From: Aeromicrobium sp. A1-2
GTDB lineage: Bacteria; Actinomycetota; Actinomycetes; Propionibacteriales; Nocardioidaceae
DNA length: 64,000 nt
NCBI RefSeq assembly: GCF_003443875.1
Contig: NZ_CP027482.1
Location: forward strand, 1,736,001 to 1,800,000
Reading direction: 5' to 3'
The translations under genes were made by a program, and so were the position numbers. Below, in pieces: positions 35,054-44,075 of the stretch. A model generated the notes under the pieces. The model did not search any database. It was not told where the DNA came from and saw nothing but the letters and a program-made list of their open reading frames with translations. How positions within the stretch are numbered: position 1 is the stretch's first letter; each line of letters starts with the position of its first letter.

Positions 35054-35964
35054 GCGGTGGCTCCTTCGGCAGTGACGGCTTCACGTTGGGTGTCGGAGGT
35101 GAGCTCGAGGAACATCTCCTCGAGGCCCGCCCCTTCAGCAGGTCGCAGCTCGACGAGCGCGACGCCCGCTGCGGCCGCGGCCTTGCCGACCGTGGCCGGA
35201 TCGGTCTCGGTGCGCAGCCCCCCGTCGCCCGACGGCCCGGCCGTGATGCCAGCCGCGGTCAGCGCGTTGGCCAGAGCCGAGGCGTCCCCGGCCTTGACGA
35301 ACGTCCCGGCGGTCTGCAGCAGCTCGGCCTTGGTGCCCTGGGCCACGATCTTGCCGTGCCCGATCACGATGATCTCGTCGGCGATGACCTCGATCTCGTG
35401 CAGGAGGTGCGACGACAGCAGCACCGTCCCGCCCCGGTTGGCGTACTCCCGCAGGAGGATGCGCATCCAGTGGATACCGGCAGGGTCGAGGCCGTTGGCG
35501 GGCTCGTCGAGGATCAGGATCTTGGGATCGCCGAGCAGCGCATTGGCGATGCCGAGACGCTGGCGCATGCCGAGCGAATAGTTCTTGACCCGACGCTTGG
35601 ACTCGGCGGGCGTCAGGCTGACGAGGGCCAGCATCTCGTCGACGCGCGACATCGGCAGACCCATCGTGAGGGCGCTCAGGGTGAGGATCTCCCGCCCGGT
35701 CCGACCGGCGTGCTGCGCTGACGCGTCCAGCAGGACACCGACCTGGGTGCCGGGATTCGGGATGTCGCGGTAGAGCGCGCCACCGACGCGGGCGCTGCCG
35801 GACGTCGCCGGCGTCAATCCCGCCATGACGCGCATCGCGGTCGACTTGCCGGCGCCGTTGGGGCCGAGGAAGCCCGTGACGGCTCCTGGCCGGCACTCGA
35901 ATGAGACATTGTCGACGGCGGTGAACCCGCCGTACGTCTTGGTGAGTCCTTGAACTGAGATCAT
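35050..35964 (-). CDS. ABC transporter ATP-binding protein
   Basis: 304 residues. Walker A GPNGAGKST (about 34-42), Q-loop region VGVLLDASAQ, signature YSLGMRQRLGIA (about 129-140), Walker B ILILDEPANGLDP and the H-loop LLSSHLLHE. It belongs to the drug-export/bacitracin-type family with a C-terminal extension. CAGACT lies 7 nt before the ATG, so a leaderless transcript is possible. Divergent from the histidine kinase across 129 nt, a frequent arrangement in which the two-component system controls the transporter. Confidence 0.93.
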   Translation of the reverse strand: MISVQGLTKTYGGFTAVDNVSFECRPGAVTGFLGPNGAGKSTAMRVMAGLTPATSGSARVGGALYRDIPNPGTQVGVLLDASAQHAGRTGREILTLSALTMGLPMSRVDEMLALVSLTPAESKRRVKNYSLGMRQRLGIANALLGDPKILILDEPANGLDPAGIHWMRILLREYANRGGTVLLSSHLLHEIEVIADEIIVIGHGKIVAQGTKAELLQTAGTFVKAGDASALANALTAAGITAGPSGDGGLRTETDPATVGKAAAAAGVALVELRPAEGAGLEEMFLELTSDTQREAVTAEGATA

Positions 35965-36081
35965 GCCGACCAGTCTGGTGCGTTACCCAGGATGACGGCA
36001 TCGGTCGAGCGGCCATGATCGCTAGCCGAAAGTATGAGCCGCCTAGGCCGTTCGGCAGTCGTCGTCCCACCCGAAAGCCCC

Positions 36082-36087
36082 TAGCCT
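36082..36087 (+). promoter_or_regulatory. -10 box of histidine kinase gene (leaderless)
   Basis: TAGCCT ends 6 nt before the GTG at 36094; no ribosome binding site present. Confidence 0.5.
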
Positions 36088-36093
36088 TGGGGC

Positions 36094-37257
36094 GTGCAGC
36101 TCGCCGCCGTCGACTACCAGCCCCCACTCAAGCGGTGGAACCACATCTGGCGCTACGCCCTGATGTTCGCGCTCTCGATGGCCGGCTGGATCGAGATGGG
36201 CCTGTGGCAGTGGAACCACGACCGCGCCTGGTTCGCCCTCGACCTCGCCCTGGGCGCCGCCTGCTTCGTCCTGATCGCGTGGCGCCGCCGCTTCCCGCTG
36301 CAGATCGCGTTGCTGACCGCGGCACTGTCCTCGATCTCGGGATTCGTCGCCGGACCGGCCACCCTGGCGCTGGTGTCGCTCGCGACCCGCCGGCGCTGGC
36401 GGGAGATCATCCCGGCCGCGCTCACGAGCCTCGCGGCCGCGGTCGTCCTGGACTGGTACAGCCCCACCTCCAACGACGGCCGCCTGATCACCTGGCCGAT
36501 CATCGTCGCGGCCATCGCCGTCACGGTCGGCTGGGGCATGTACATCGGGTCCAGACGAGAGCTCCTGGCGACGCTGCGCGACCGGGCCCACACTGCCGAG
36601 TCGGACCAGGCCACGCGGGTCGTCCAGGCGCGTGCCGCCGAGCGGGCCCGCATCGCCCGTGAGATGCACGACGTGCTGGCCCACCGCATCTCGCTCGTGA
36701 CGATGCACGCCGGCGCGTTGACGTATCGCAAGGATCTGAGCGCCGACGAGATGCGAGCCACCGCCGCCGTGATCCAGGAGAGCTCGCACCAGGCACTCGT
36801 CGAGCTGCGCGACGTGCTGGGCATCCTGCGTGACGATCCGGGCGATGCGACGCCAGAGCTCCCCCAGCCGTCCGCGGTCGACCTGCCGGGCCTGCTGGAC
36901 GAGACCCGGCGATCGGGCATTCACATCGAGGTCGTCGAGCTGGTGCCGCTGGAAGGCATCCCCGACACGCTCGGCCGCACGCTGTACCGGGTCGTGCAGG
37001 AGAGCCTGACCAATGTGCGCAAGCACGCTCCCAACACGCTCGTGCGGGTCTCGGTGTCGGGCGGTCCCTCGATCGGGCTCACGATCACGGTCTGCAACCC
37101 CCTGGAGATCGGGTCCCGGGGTCCCGGATCGCCCGAGTCGGGTCTGGGGCTCATCGGGCTGTCAGAACGCACGGCCCTGGTCGGGGGGCACCTGAGTCAC
37201 CGCATCACGACCAGGCGCGAGTTCATCGTCGAGGCATGGCTACCGTGGCCCGCATGA
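36094..37257 (+). CDS. Two-component sensor histidine kinase (NarL-type partner, HisKA_3)
   Basis: 387 residues. Four to five N-terminal membrane helices (about 20-155), no extracytoplasmic domain of note, then the dimerisation/phosphoacceptor helix ARIAREMHDVLAHRISLVTM with the phosphorylated His (about residue 190). The HATPase part has RVVQESLTNVRKHA and GLGLIGLSER. It phosphorylates the response regulator encoded next, with which it overlaps by ATGA. Its short membrane sensor resembles kinases that detect membrane or ABC-transporter state. Signal unknown. Confidence 0.93.
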   Translation: MQLAAVDYQPPLKRWNHIWRYALMFALSMAGWIEMGLWQWNHDRAWFALDLALGAACFVLIAWRRRFPLQIALLTAALSSISGFVAGPATLALVSLATRRRWREIIPAALTSLAAAVVLDWYSPTSNDGRLITWPIIVAAIAVTVGWGMYIGSRRELLATLRDRAHTAESDQATRVVQARAAERARIAREMHDVLAHRISLVTMHAGALTYRKDLSADEMRATAAVIQESSHQALVELRDVLGILRDDPGDATPELPQPSAVDLPGLLDETRRSGIHIEVVELVPLEGIPDTLGRTLYRVVQESLTNVRKHAPNTLVRVSVSGGPSIGLTITVCNPLEIGSRGPGSPESGLGLIGLSERTALVGGHLSHRITTRREFIVEAWLPWPA

Positions 37258-37904
37258 TCCGAGTCCTGCTGGTCGACGACGACGCCCTGGTGCGCGCGGG
37301 CCTCGCACTGATTCTCGGCGGAGCAGATCACATCGCCGTGGTGGGCGAGGTCGGGGACGGCCAGCGCGCCGTCACTGCCGTACGCGGCGGCGGCGTGGAT
37401 CTGGTCCTGATGGACATCCGCATGCCGGTCATGGACGGAATCGCCGCGACCTCAGCGATCCTGGCCCTCCCCGATCCGCCCAAGGTCATCGTCCTGACGA
37501 CCTTCGACGCCGATGAGTACGTCGTACGCGCACTGGCCGCGGGTGCGAACGGCTTCCTGCTCAAGGACACCTCTCCCGCCGAGATCGTCGCTGCCATCGG
37601 CAAGGTCGTCGGTGGGGAGCCGATGCTGTCCCCGACCATCACCCAACAGCTCATCCGACAGGTCACGGATGCCGCGCCGGATGCCCGTGACGATGCCGCG
37701 GCGACCCGCGTCGGTTGCCTGACCGAGCGTGAGCTCGAGGTGGCTCGCGCCGTGGGGGGCGGTTCCTCGAACGCCGAGATCGCTGTCAGCCTGCACCTGA
37801 GCATCGCGACGGTCAAGGCACACATCGCGCACATCTTCACCAAGCTCGATGCTACGAACCGGGTGCAGGTCGCCATCGCGATGCACGAGGCCGACCTGCT
37901 CTGA
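37254..37904 (+). CDS. Two-component response regulator, NarL/LuxR family
   Basis: 216 residues. Receiver domain IRVLLVDDDALVRAGL with the acidic pocket and phosphoacceptor Asp in LVLMDIRMPVMDG (about residue 54), Thr in VLTTFDADEYV, and Lys in FLLKDTSP. C-terminal LuxR HTH: LTERELEVARAV, then SNAEIAVSLHLSIATVKAHIAHIFTKL. The ATG at 37254 overlaps the kinase stop; an upstream in-frame ATG lies inside the kinase gene. It probably regulates the divergent ABC transporter. Confidence 0.95.
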   Translation: MIRVLLVDDDALVRAGLALILGGADHIAVVGEVGDGQRAVTAVRGGGVDLVLMDIRMPVMDGIAATSAILALPDPPKVIVLTTFDADEYVVRALAAGANGFLLKDTSPAEIVAAIGKVVGGEPMLSPTITQQLIRQVTDAAPDARDDAAATRVGCLTERELEVARAVGGGSSNAEIAVSLHLSIATVKAHIAHIFTKLDATNRVQVAIAMHEADLL

Positions 37905-37936
37905 GCCGTCGGACGGCGCAGGCTGGGTGGGCCATC

Positions 37937-37942
37937 TACCGT
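37937..37942 (+). promoter_or_regulatory. -10 box of SDR gene (leaderless)
   Basis: TACCGT ends 6 nt before the ATG at 37949. Confidence 0.4.
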
Positions 37943-37948
37943 GGGAGC

Positions 37949-38947
37949 ATGCCCCGATCGCCCGTCGCCCTCCTCACCTCCGCCCTCGACATCGCAATGG
38001 ACAAGTCCTTGGTGCTGGGCTACTCCCGGATCGGTATCGCGGCACGCGGCTGCTGGTGGCCCGCGGATCCCGCCCCCGACTCGCTCGCTGGCCAGCACGT
38101 CATCGTGACCGGCGCCAGCAGCGGGCTCGGCCGCGCGACCGCTGCGGGCCTGGCCCGGCTCGGCGCCACGGTCCACCTCGTCGGCCGGTCGCAGCAGCGG
38201 CTGGAGGAGTCGGCGGAACTGATTCGCGCAGACGTGCCGCACGCTGACCTGCTGAGCGAGGTGTGCGACATCAGTGACCTGGACGCGGTCCGCGCGTACG
38301 CCGCGAAGCTGCGGGAGCGGGGCGGCGCGCTGCACGCGATCGTGCACGACGCCGGGCTGATGCCCCCCGAGCGGGCCGAGAGCGCACAGGGCCACGAGCT
38401 GACCCTCGCGACGCACGTCCTCGGCCCGCTGCTCCTGACCGAGGAGCTGCGGGACATGCTGGCCGCCGCAGCCTCACCCAGGGTCATCATCGTCTCCTCC
38501 GGAGGGATGTACTCCGCGCCGCTCGACGACTCGATCGGCGATGACATCGAGTACGAGCAGTCGGCCTACGACCCGGTGCGGGCCTATGCCCGGACCAAAC
38601 GCATCCAGGTCACCCTCGCCGAGCAGCTTGCTCACCGGTTGCGCAGCCAGGGCATCGCGGTGCACAGCATGCACCCCGGCTGGGCCGACACCCCCGGTGT
38701 CACCGACTCGCTGCCGCGTTTCGCGAAGATCGCTGCTCCGATCCTGCGCACGCCTGCACAGGGCGCCGACACCATCGTGTGGCTCACTGCCGCGGAAGAG
38801 GCGGCTCGCAGCACCGGCGAGTTCTGGTGCGACCGCCGCCCGCGCCCGACCTACTACCTGTCGTGGCAGTCCGACGACCCATCCGCCCGACGCAGGGTCT
38901 GGACGTATGCGGCGCGGGCGACCGGGATCGCGCAGACGCCGGGCTAG
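37949..38947 (+). CDS. Short-chain dehydrogenase/reductase
   Basis: 332-residue NAD(P)-dependent oxidoreductase of the classical SDR fold. Nucleotide-binding TGASSGLG (about residues 55-62), HDAGLM in place of the usual NNAG, catalytic Ser in IIVSSGG and the Tyr/Lys pair in YARTKR. Residues 1-45 form an N-terminal extension and the C-terminal tail (SDDPSARRRVWTYAARATGI) resembles the DHRS-12/retinol-dehydrogenase-like group. Substrate unknown. It stands alone between the response regulator and the convergent polyamine cluster. Confidence 0.88.
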   Translation: MPRSPVALLTSALDIAMDKSLVLGYSRIGIAARGCWWPADPAPDSLAGQHVIVTGASSGLGRATAAGLARLGATVHLVGRSQQRLEESAELIRADVPHADLLSEVCDISDLDAVRAYAAKLRERGGALHAIVHDAGLMPPERAESAQGHELTLATHVLGPLLLTEELRDMLAAAASPRVIIVSSGGMYSAPLDDSIGDDIEYEQSAYDPVRAYARTKRIQVTLAEQLAHRLRSQGIAVHSMHPGWADTPGVTDSLPRFAKIAAPILRTPAQGADTIVWLTAAEEAARSTGEFWCDRRPRPTYYLSWQSDDPSARRRVWTYAARATGIAQTPG

Positions 38948-38955
38948 CCGCAGTC

Positions 38956-40191
38956 TCAGGCCGGATCGAGCTCTTGGATCCCCCAGGGGCTGCCATAGGC
39001 CGTGAGCAGCTCGAGGAACGGCACCGCGTCGAATGCCTCCGGACCCAGGACCCCGACCCCGGCCCAGGTGCCATTGGCCAGCAGCTCGAGCGCGACGACG
39101 GGGTTGACCGCGGTCTGCCACACGACGCACTGGTGGCCGTACTCCCGCATCGACCAGTCGTTGTCGACGACGTGGAACAGGTACGTCGACCGTGGGCGGC
39201 CCGCTTTGTCCTTGCCCGTGACCCACAAGACGGCGCAGGTCTTGCCGTGCATGCGGTCGCCGAGCATCGCGGGGTTCGGCAGGCACGCAGCCACGACGTC
39301 CCGGGGGCTGACTGCCACCACAGTCGGTTTGCCGCCGACCGTTGCCGTCACGTTGACCTTCTCGGTCGAGTCCAGGCCGAGCTTGTGCAGCGTGCGCAAC
39401 ACCTCGATGAACTCGTTGCCCAGTCCGTACTTGAAGGTCGCCCGCTTGGTCTCGACCCACCGAGGCATCAGCAGGACCTCCTCGTGCTCCACGTTGACGC
39501 ACTCCACCGGTCCGATCCCCTCGGGGAAGTCGAACACCTCGGGCTCGCTGAACGGCTCGGTCGTCGTCCACTGGCCGTCCTGCCAGATGACCGGCGGGTT
39601 GAGGCACTCCTCGATCGTGGTCCAGATCGAGAACGACGGTGCGAACTCGTAGCCGTCGACCGTCAGGTTCGCGCCGTCGCGGGTGCCGAGCTCATCGATC
39701 TCGCTGAACAGGTGATCGGCGGCATAGCGAGCGAAGACGTCCGACAACCCGGGCTCGACGCCGATGCCGCACAGGGCCAGGCGTCCGGCCGCCTCCCACT
39801 CCCCCGCGACCGCGAACTGCTCATCGCCGAGCTTGACCCCGCATTCTTCGTACGGGTTGGTCGGGTGCGGCTTCGACAGGCTCATCGCCATGTCGAGGTA
39901 GTCCGCTCCGGCTGCGATGGCGCCCTCGAAGATCGGCATCACGAACCGCGGGTCGACGGCGTTCATGACGTGGGTGGCCCCGCACTGGCGAGCCAGCGCC
40001 TCGACCGAAGCGGCGTTCGATGCGTCGACCCGGGCGGCTGTGAACCGTGGGTCCGAGAGCGGGTCGACAGCGCGCTCGGCGCTTGTCAGCACATAGTCCG
40101 CGACCGTGACCGACTCGAAGAAGTCACGCCGGGCTGCGATGGCGCAGAATGCCGAGCCGACTCCACCGGCTCCGACGAGCAGGATCTTCAT
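38956..40191 (-). CDS. Saccharopine dehydrogenase-like oxidoreductase
   Basis: 411 residues. N-terminal Rossmann motif GAGGVGSAF (about 7-15), then ATHVMNAVDPRFVMPIFEGA and GADYLDMAMSLS, typical of the saccharopine dehydrogenase/carboxynorspermidine synthase fold; GIGVEPGLSDVFARYAADHL follows. It reduces or oxidises a secondary amine formed from an aldehyde and an amino acid. It is encoded 7 nt after an aldehyde dehydrogenase and close to polyamine uptake genes, so a polyamine- or lysine-derived substrate is likely. Exact reaction inferred. Confidence 0.85.
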   Translation of the reverse strand: MKILLVGAGGVGSAFCAIAARRDFFESVTVADYVLTSAERAVDPLSDPRFTAARVDASNAASVEALARQCGATHVMNAVDPRFVMPIFEGAIAAGADYLDMAMSLSKPHPTNPYEECGVKLGDEQFAVAGEWEAAGRLALCGIGVEPGLSDVFARYAADHLFSEIDELGTRDGANLTVDGYEFAPSFSIWTTIEECLNPPVIWQDGQWTTTEPFSEPEVFDFPEGIGPVECVNVEHEEVLLMPRWVETKRATFKYGLGNEFIEVLRTLHKLGLDSTEKVNVTATVGGKPTVVAVSPRDVVAACLPNPAMLGDRMHGKTCAVLWVTGKDKAGRPRSTYLFHVVDNDWSMREYGHQCVVWQTAVNPVVALELLANGTWAGVGVLGPEAFDAVPFLELLTAYGSPWGIQELDPA

Positions 40192-40198
40192 GATGTGA

Positions 40199-41638
40199 TC
40201 AGGCCTCCAGGTTGGTCATGACGTGTTTGATACGGGTGTAGTCCTCGAGGCCGTACATCGACAGGTCCTTGCCGTAGCCGGAGTGCTTGAAACCGCCGTG
40301 CGGCATCTCCGCCACGATCGGGATGTGCGTGTTGATCCACACGCAACCGAAGTCGAGACGCCGGGCCATCCGCATCGCGCGGCCATGGTCCTTGGTCCAG
40401 ACCGATGACGACAGCCCGTAGTCGACACCATTGGCCCACTGAACGGCCTGGTCCTCGTCGGTGAACTCCTGCACCGTGATGACCGGTCCGAAGATCTCGT
40501 CCTGGCTCGCGTGGTCGTCCTGGCGCAATCCGGAGAGCACAGTCGGCTCGTAGAAGTAGCCGCCGCCCAGTGTCTCGACGCGATGACCGCCGGTCTCGAG
40601 GCGCGCATGGTCCGGCAGCGTGTCGAGGAACTCCGCAACGTGGGCGAGCTGGTTGGCATTGTTGACCGGCCCGAAGTACGTGTCGGGGTCGTCCGGCATC
40701 CCGACCCGGGTCGCCCTCGCGGCGCCGGTCAGCGCGGCGGTGAAGTCTGCCGCGACGCGCGGGTGCACCAGCACCCGGGTCGCCGCGGTGCAGTCCTGCC
40801 CGGCGTTGAAGTAACCCGCGGCGGCGATGGCCTCGGCAGCGGCGGCCAGATCGGCATCGTCGAACACAACGACGGGTGCCTTGCCGCCGAGCTCGAGGTG
40901 TGGCTTCTTCAGACCCGCGGCCGCGGCGGCCGCAACCTCCATGCCGGCCCGCACCGAACCTGTGATCGCGACCATCTGCGGCGTCGGATGCGTCACCAGG
41001 GCCTTCCCGGTCTCCCGGTCACCGCACACGACGTTGAACACGCCGGGTGGGAAGAACTCCTGGGCGATCTCGGCGAGCAGGGATGTGGAGGCCGGGGTCG
41101 TGTCACTCGGCTTGAGCACGATCGTGTTGCCGGCCGCGAGCGCGGGAGCAATCTTCCAGATCGCCATGACGAACGGGTAGTTCCACGGCGTCACCTGACC
41201 CACGACCCCGATCGGCTCCCGACGGATCATCGAGGTGTGCCCGCGCAGGTACTCCCCCGCCGACCTGCCCTCCAGCACCCTCGCGGCGCCGGCGAAGAAG
41301 GTGACCGCATCCATCGCCTGCCCGTGGATCTCCTCGCTCAGCGTCAAGGCCTTGGGCTTGCCTGTGTCGCGGGACTCGACATCGACGATCTCCTCGGCTC
41401 GGGCCTCGATAGCGCCGGCCAGCTTGAGGAGCATCTTCGAGCGTTCCCACGGAGTTGTGTCGCGCCACGTCTGGAATGCCTCCCCGGCAGCCCGGAACGC
41501 ACGATCGACATCCTCTGCGCCCGACAGCGGCGCGGCGGCGTACACCTGGCCGGTCGACGGATCGATGACGTCGTAGGTCGCGCCGCTTGCCGCGGGGACG
41601 AGCTCACCGTTGATGACATTAGTGATGGCACGCTGCAT
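40199..41638 (-). CDS. Aldehyde dehydrogenase, probable gamma-aminobutyraldehyde type
   Basis: NAD(P)-dependent aldehyde oxidation. 479 residues from the ATG at 41638 (an in-frame ATG at 41656 is possible). Typical features: TPWNYPF, the catalytic Glu in LELGGKAP and the nucleophile Cys in [12 protein letters not shown], plus [10 protein letters not shown] and the C-terminal [11 protein letters not shown]. The sequence is of the PatD/betaine aldehyde dehydrogenase-like group. Context with an omega-aminotransferase and a polyamine transporter points to oxidation of aminoaldehydes from putrescine or cadaverine. It is transcribed divergently from the aminotransferase gene across a 111-nt region holding a repeated motif. 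Confidence 0.9.
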   Translation of the reverse strand: MQRAITNVINGELVPAASGATYDVIDPSTGQVYAAAPLSGAEDVDRAFRAAGEAFQTWRDTTPWERSKMLLKLAGAIEARAEEIVDVESRDTGKPKALTLSEEIHGQAMDAVTFFAGAARVLEGRSAGEYLRGHTSMIRREPIGVVGQVTPWNYPFVMAIWKIAPALAAGNTIVLKPSDTTPASTSLLAEIAQEFFPPGVFNVVCGDRETGKALVTHPTPQMVAITGSVRAGMEVAAAAAAGLKKPHLELGGKAPVVVFDDADLAAAAEAIAAAGYFNAGQDCTAATRVLVHPRVAADFTAALTGAARATRVGMPDDPDTYFGPVNNANQLAHVAEFLDTLPDHARLETGGHRVETLGGGYFYEPTVLSGLRQDDHASQDEIFGPVITVQEFTDEDQAVQWANGVDYGLSSSVWTKDHGRAMRMARRLDFGCVWINTHIPIVAEMPHGGFKHSGYGKDLSMYGLEDYTRIKHVMTNLEA

Positions 41639-41670
41639 GTGCCCATCCAACCTCATCGACTCACCGCTGG

Positions 41671-41743
41671 CAACGGATTCCGAAGTAAATGGCAGATCGC
41701 ACGACGAATTCCCTTGTCTTTACCCCGTCCCTCTTGCGATCAT
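41671..41743. promoter_or_regulatory. Divergent control region, aldehyde dehydrogenase / aminotransferase
   Basis: CAACGGATTCCGAAGTAAA (41671-41689) is 16/19 identical to a sequence in the potD/lrp intergene (47329-47347). An inverted partial copy, CAAGGGAATTC on the minus strand, lies at 41716-41706. GATCAT (41738-41743) ends 6 nt before the aminotransferase ATG and may be its leaderless -10 box. A likely operator for the cluster's Lrp-type regulator. Confidence 0.5.
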
Positions 41744-41749
41744 GGCAAC

Positions 41750-43132
41750 ATGAGCTACTCCGATGAGGACTACGACCGCCTGCAGAAGGCCGGCAAGCGC
41801 CATCTGTGGATGCATTTCTCCCGCCACGGGAGCTATGACGACTCCCATGACATCCCGATCATCACCAAGGGCGACGGGATGTACATCTGGGATGCCAAGG
41901 GTCGGCGATATCTCGACGGTCTCGCGGGGCTGTTCGTCGTGCAGGCCGGCCACGGTCGTGAAGAGCTGGCCGAGGCCGCCGCCAAGCAGGCCAAGGAGCT
42001 GTCCTTCTTTCCGATCTGGACCTTCGCCCACCCCAACGCGATCATGCTCGCCGAACGCATCGCGTCGTACACCCCCGGAGATCTCAACCGGGTCTTCTTC
42101 ACGACCGGTGGCGGCGAGGCCGTCGAGACCGCGTGGAAGCTCGCGAAGCAGTACTTCAAGCTGACCGGCAAGCCGCTCAAGACCAAGGTCATCAGCCGCC
42201 AGGTCGCCTATCACGGCACACCCCACGGAGCTCTGTCGATCACCGGCATCCCGGCGCTGAAGCAGATGTTCGAGCCGCTGGTCCCGTCGACGGTCCACGT
42301 GCCCAACACGAACTTCTACCGCGCTCCAGAGCACGGCGACAACATCGACGACTTCTCGATCTGGGCTGCCGACCGGATCGAGGACGCGATCCTCGCCGAG
42401 GGCCCGGACACGGTTGCCGCGGTGTTCCTCGAGCCGGTGCAGAACGCCGGCGGGTGCTTCCCGCCCCCACCCGGCTACTTCCAGCGGGTCCGCGAGATCT
42501 GCGACCGCCATGACGTCCTGCTGGTCTCCGACGAGGTCATCTGCGCGTTTGGCCGCCTCGGCGAGATGTTCGGTGCCACCAAGTACGACTACGTGCCCGA
42601 CATGATCACCTGCGCCAAGGGCCTGACGTCCGGCTACTCACCGCTTGGCGCCATGATCGCGTCCGATCGGCTCATGGAGCCGTTCCTGCAGGGCGACAAC
42701 AGCTTCGCCCATGGCTACACGTTTGGCGGTCACCCGGTCTCGGCCGCCGTCGCGATGACCAACTTGGACATCTTCGAGCGCGAGGACCTCAACGGCAACG
42801 TGCGTCGCAACGAGGGCGCATTCCGCGCGACCCTGGAGAAGCTGCTCGACCTCGACATCGTCGGCGACGTGCGCGGCGACGGATTTTTCTACGGCATCGA
42901 GCTGGTCAAGGACAAGTCCACCAAGGAGACCTTCAGCGACGAGGAGTCCGAGAAGCTCCTGCGCGGGTTCTTGTCCAAGGCACTGTTCGACAACGGCCTG
43001 TACTGCCGTGCCGACGACCGCGGCGACCCTGTCATCCAGCTCTCCCCGCCGCTGATCGCCGATCAGAGCCACTTCGACGAGATGGAGCAGATCCTCCGCT
43101 CGGTGCTCACCGAGGCGCAGACTCTGCTCTGA
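41750..43132 (+). CDS. Class III aminotransferase (putrescine/omega-amine type)
   Basis: 460-residue PLP-dependent enzyme. It has the N-terminal W-M-H-F-S segment (RHLWMHFSRHG), RRYLDGLAGLFVVQAGHGR, FTTGGGEAVETAWKLAKQY, the HGT of AYHGTPHGA, the PLP-Asp motif SDEVICAFGRLG and the Schiff-base Lys in TCAKGLTSGYSPLGA. Closest in features to omega-amino-acid:pyruvate and diamine aminotransferases. It probably transfers the terminal amine of putrescine or a related amine to pyruvate, giving the aldehyde for the divergent dehydrogenase. The ATG at 41750 is chosen from the conserved start; a long upstream open frame is antisense to the dehydrogenase. Confidence 0.92.
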   Translation: MSYSDEDYDRLQKAGKRHLWMHFSRHGSYDDSHDIPIITKGDGMYIWDAKGRRYLDGLAGLFVVQAGHGREELAEAAAKQAKELSFFPIWTFAHPNAIMLAERIASYTPGDLNRVFFTTGGGEAVETAWKLAKQYFKLTGKPLKTKVISRQVAYHGTPHGALSITGIPALKQMFEPLVPSTVHVPNTNFYRAPEHGDNIDDFSIWAADRIEDAILAEGPDTVAAVFLEPVQNAGGCFPPPPGYFQRVREICDRHDVLLVSDEVICAFGRLGEMFGATKYDYVPDMITCAKGLTSGYSPLGAMIASDRLMEPFLQGDNSFAHGYTFGGHPVSAAVAMTNLDIFEREDLNGNVRRNEGAFRATLEKLLDLDIVGDVRGDGFFYGIELVKDKSTKETFSDEESEKLLRGFLSKALFDNGLYCRADDRGDPVIQLSPPLIADQSHFDEMEQILRSVLTEAQTLL

Positions 43133-43159
43133 CCCTCGGCCTGGGCCGGTCGAAAGGCC

Positions 43160-43239
43160 AGGTCCTTGGGCTTGTCAAGAGTCATCCTCTCGACAAGCTC
43201 AAGGACCTTTTCGACGTCCCGTCGACAGGCTCGAGGACC
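43160..43239. repeat. Hairpin and third copy of a GACAAGCTCAAGGACC-like repeat
   Basis: AGGTCCTTGGGCTTGTCAAG (22-nt arm, 43160-43181) pairs with its imperfect inverse at 43187-43208 (two G-U type mismatches), and a third related unit CGACAGGCTCGAGGACC follows at 43223-43239. It lies between the convergent aminotransferase and permease genes and can serve as a terminator. Sequences like this occur dispersed in Nocardioidaceae intergenes. Confidence 0.75.
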
Positions 43240-43250
43240 GGACCGGACCG

Positions 43251-44075
43251 CTACGAGGCGATGGCCTTCTCCTGGCGGCGGCGGAACACTTCGCCGGACA
43301 GCACGATCGAGATCGCGATCACGAACATCAGGGTGCCGATGACGTTGACCTGCATCGGGACACCGCGCTGGTTCGCGCCGTAGACGAACATCGGGAAGGT
43401 CACGCGCTGCCCCGAGTTGAGGTTCGTGATGATGAAGTCATCGAATGACAGCGAGAAGCTCAGTAGCGCCGCAGCAATGATGCCGGGCAGGACCAGTGGG
43501 AAGGTGACTCGCCAGAACGTCTGGGCCTCGTTGGCGTACAGGTCCATCGCCGCCTGCTCCAGATTGTCGTCCAGTCCCGTGAGACGCGCCTTGACCGTCA
43601 CGATGACAAATGACAGGCAGAACATGATGTGCGCTATCAGAATCGTCCAGAAGCCGAGCTGGCCACCGAATCCGCGAGAGACGAACAGGGCCAGCAGCGA
43701 TGAGCCCATTACGATCTCGGGCGATGCCATCGGCAGGAAGATGATCAGGTTGGCAGCCTTGCGGCCGGCGAAGCGGTGTCGCACGAGGGCGAACGCTGCG
43801 AGCGTGCCGAGGATCGTCGCGACGAGCGTCGCGGCCAGCGCGATCTCGATGCTCAGGATCACCGACTCCTGCATGCCGCCCGGCTTGAACGGGTGCAACC
43901 AGTTCTGGAAGGTGAAGTCCTGGAACTTGTAGACGTTCTTGGACTTGCTGCTGTCGTTGAAGCTCATCAGCACGACGACAGCGATCGGGATGAACGTGTA
44001 GACCAGCACCAGGAGGCCCAGCCCGAGGATCAGGTGGTCGCCGATCCAGCGCCGAACCCGGAAGAGGGGGGTCAT
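43251..44075 (-). CDS. potC: Polyamine-type ABC transporter permease (PotC-like)
   Basis: 274-residue inner-membrane permease. Six helices (about 15-35, 65-88, 101-122, 132-150, 180-200, 240-260) and the cytoplasmic EAA loop AAMDLYANEAQTFWRVTFPLVLPGIIAA that contacts the ATPase. The extracytoplasmic segment NDSSKSKNVYKFQDFTFQNW is typical of PotC-like proteins. The ATG at 44075 overlaps the preceding permease stop (ATGA). Last gene of potD-A-B-C order. Confidence 0.9.
   Translation of the reverse strand: MTPLFRVRRWIGDHLILGLGLLVLVYTFIPIAVVVLMSFNDSSKSKNVYKFQDFTFQNWLHPFKPGGMQESVILSIEIALAATLVATILGTLAAFALVRHRFAGRKAANLIIFLPMASPEIVMGSSLLALFVSRGFGGQLGFWTILIAHIMFCLSFVIVTVKARLTGLDDNLEQAAMDLYANEAQTFWRVTFPLVLPGIIAAALLSFSLSFDDFIITNLNSGQRVTFPMFVYGANQRGVPMQVNVIGTLMFVIAISIVLSGEVFRRRQEKAIAS

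Noticed and set aside
40511-41749. N-terminal extension of the aminotransferase frame
   Set aside because: The extension is antisense to the aldehyde dehydrogenase and has no family similarity; the conserved start is the ATG at 41750.
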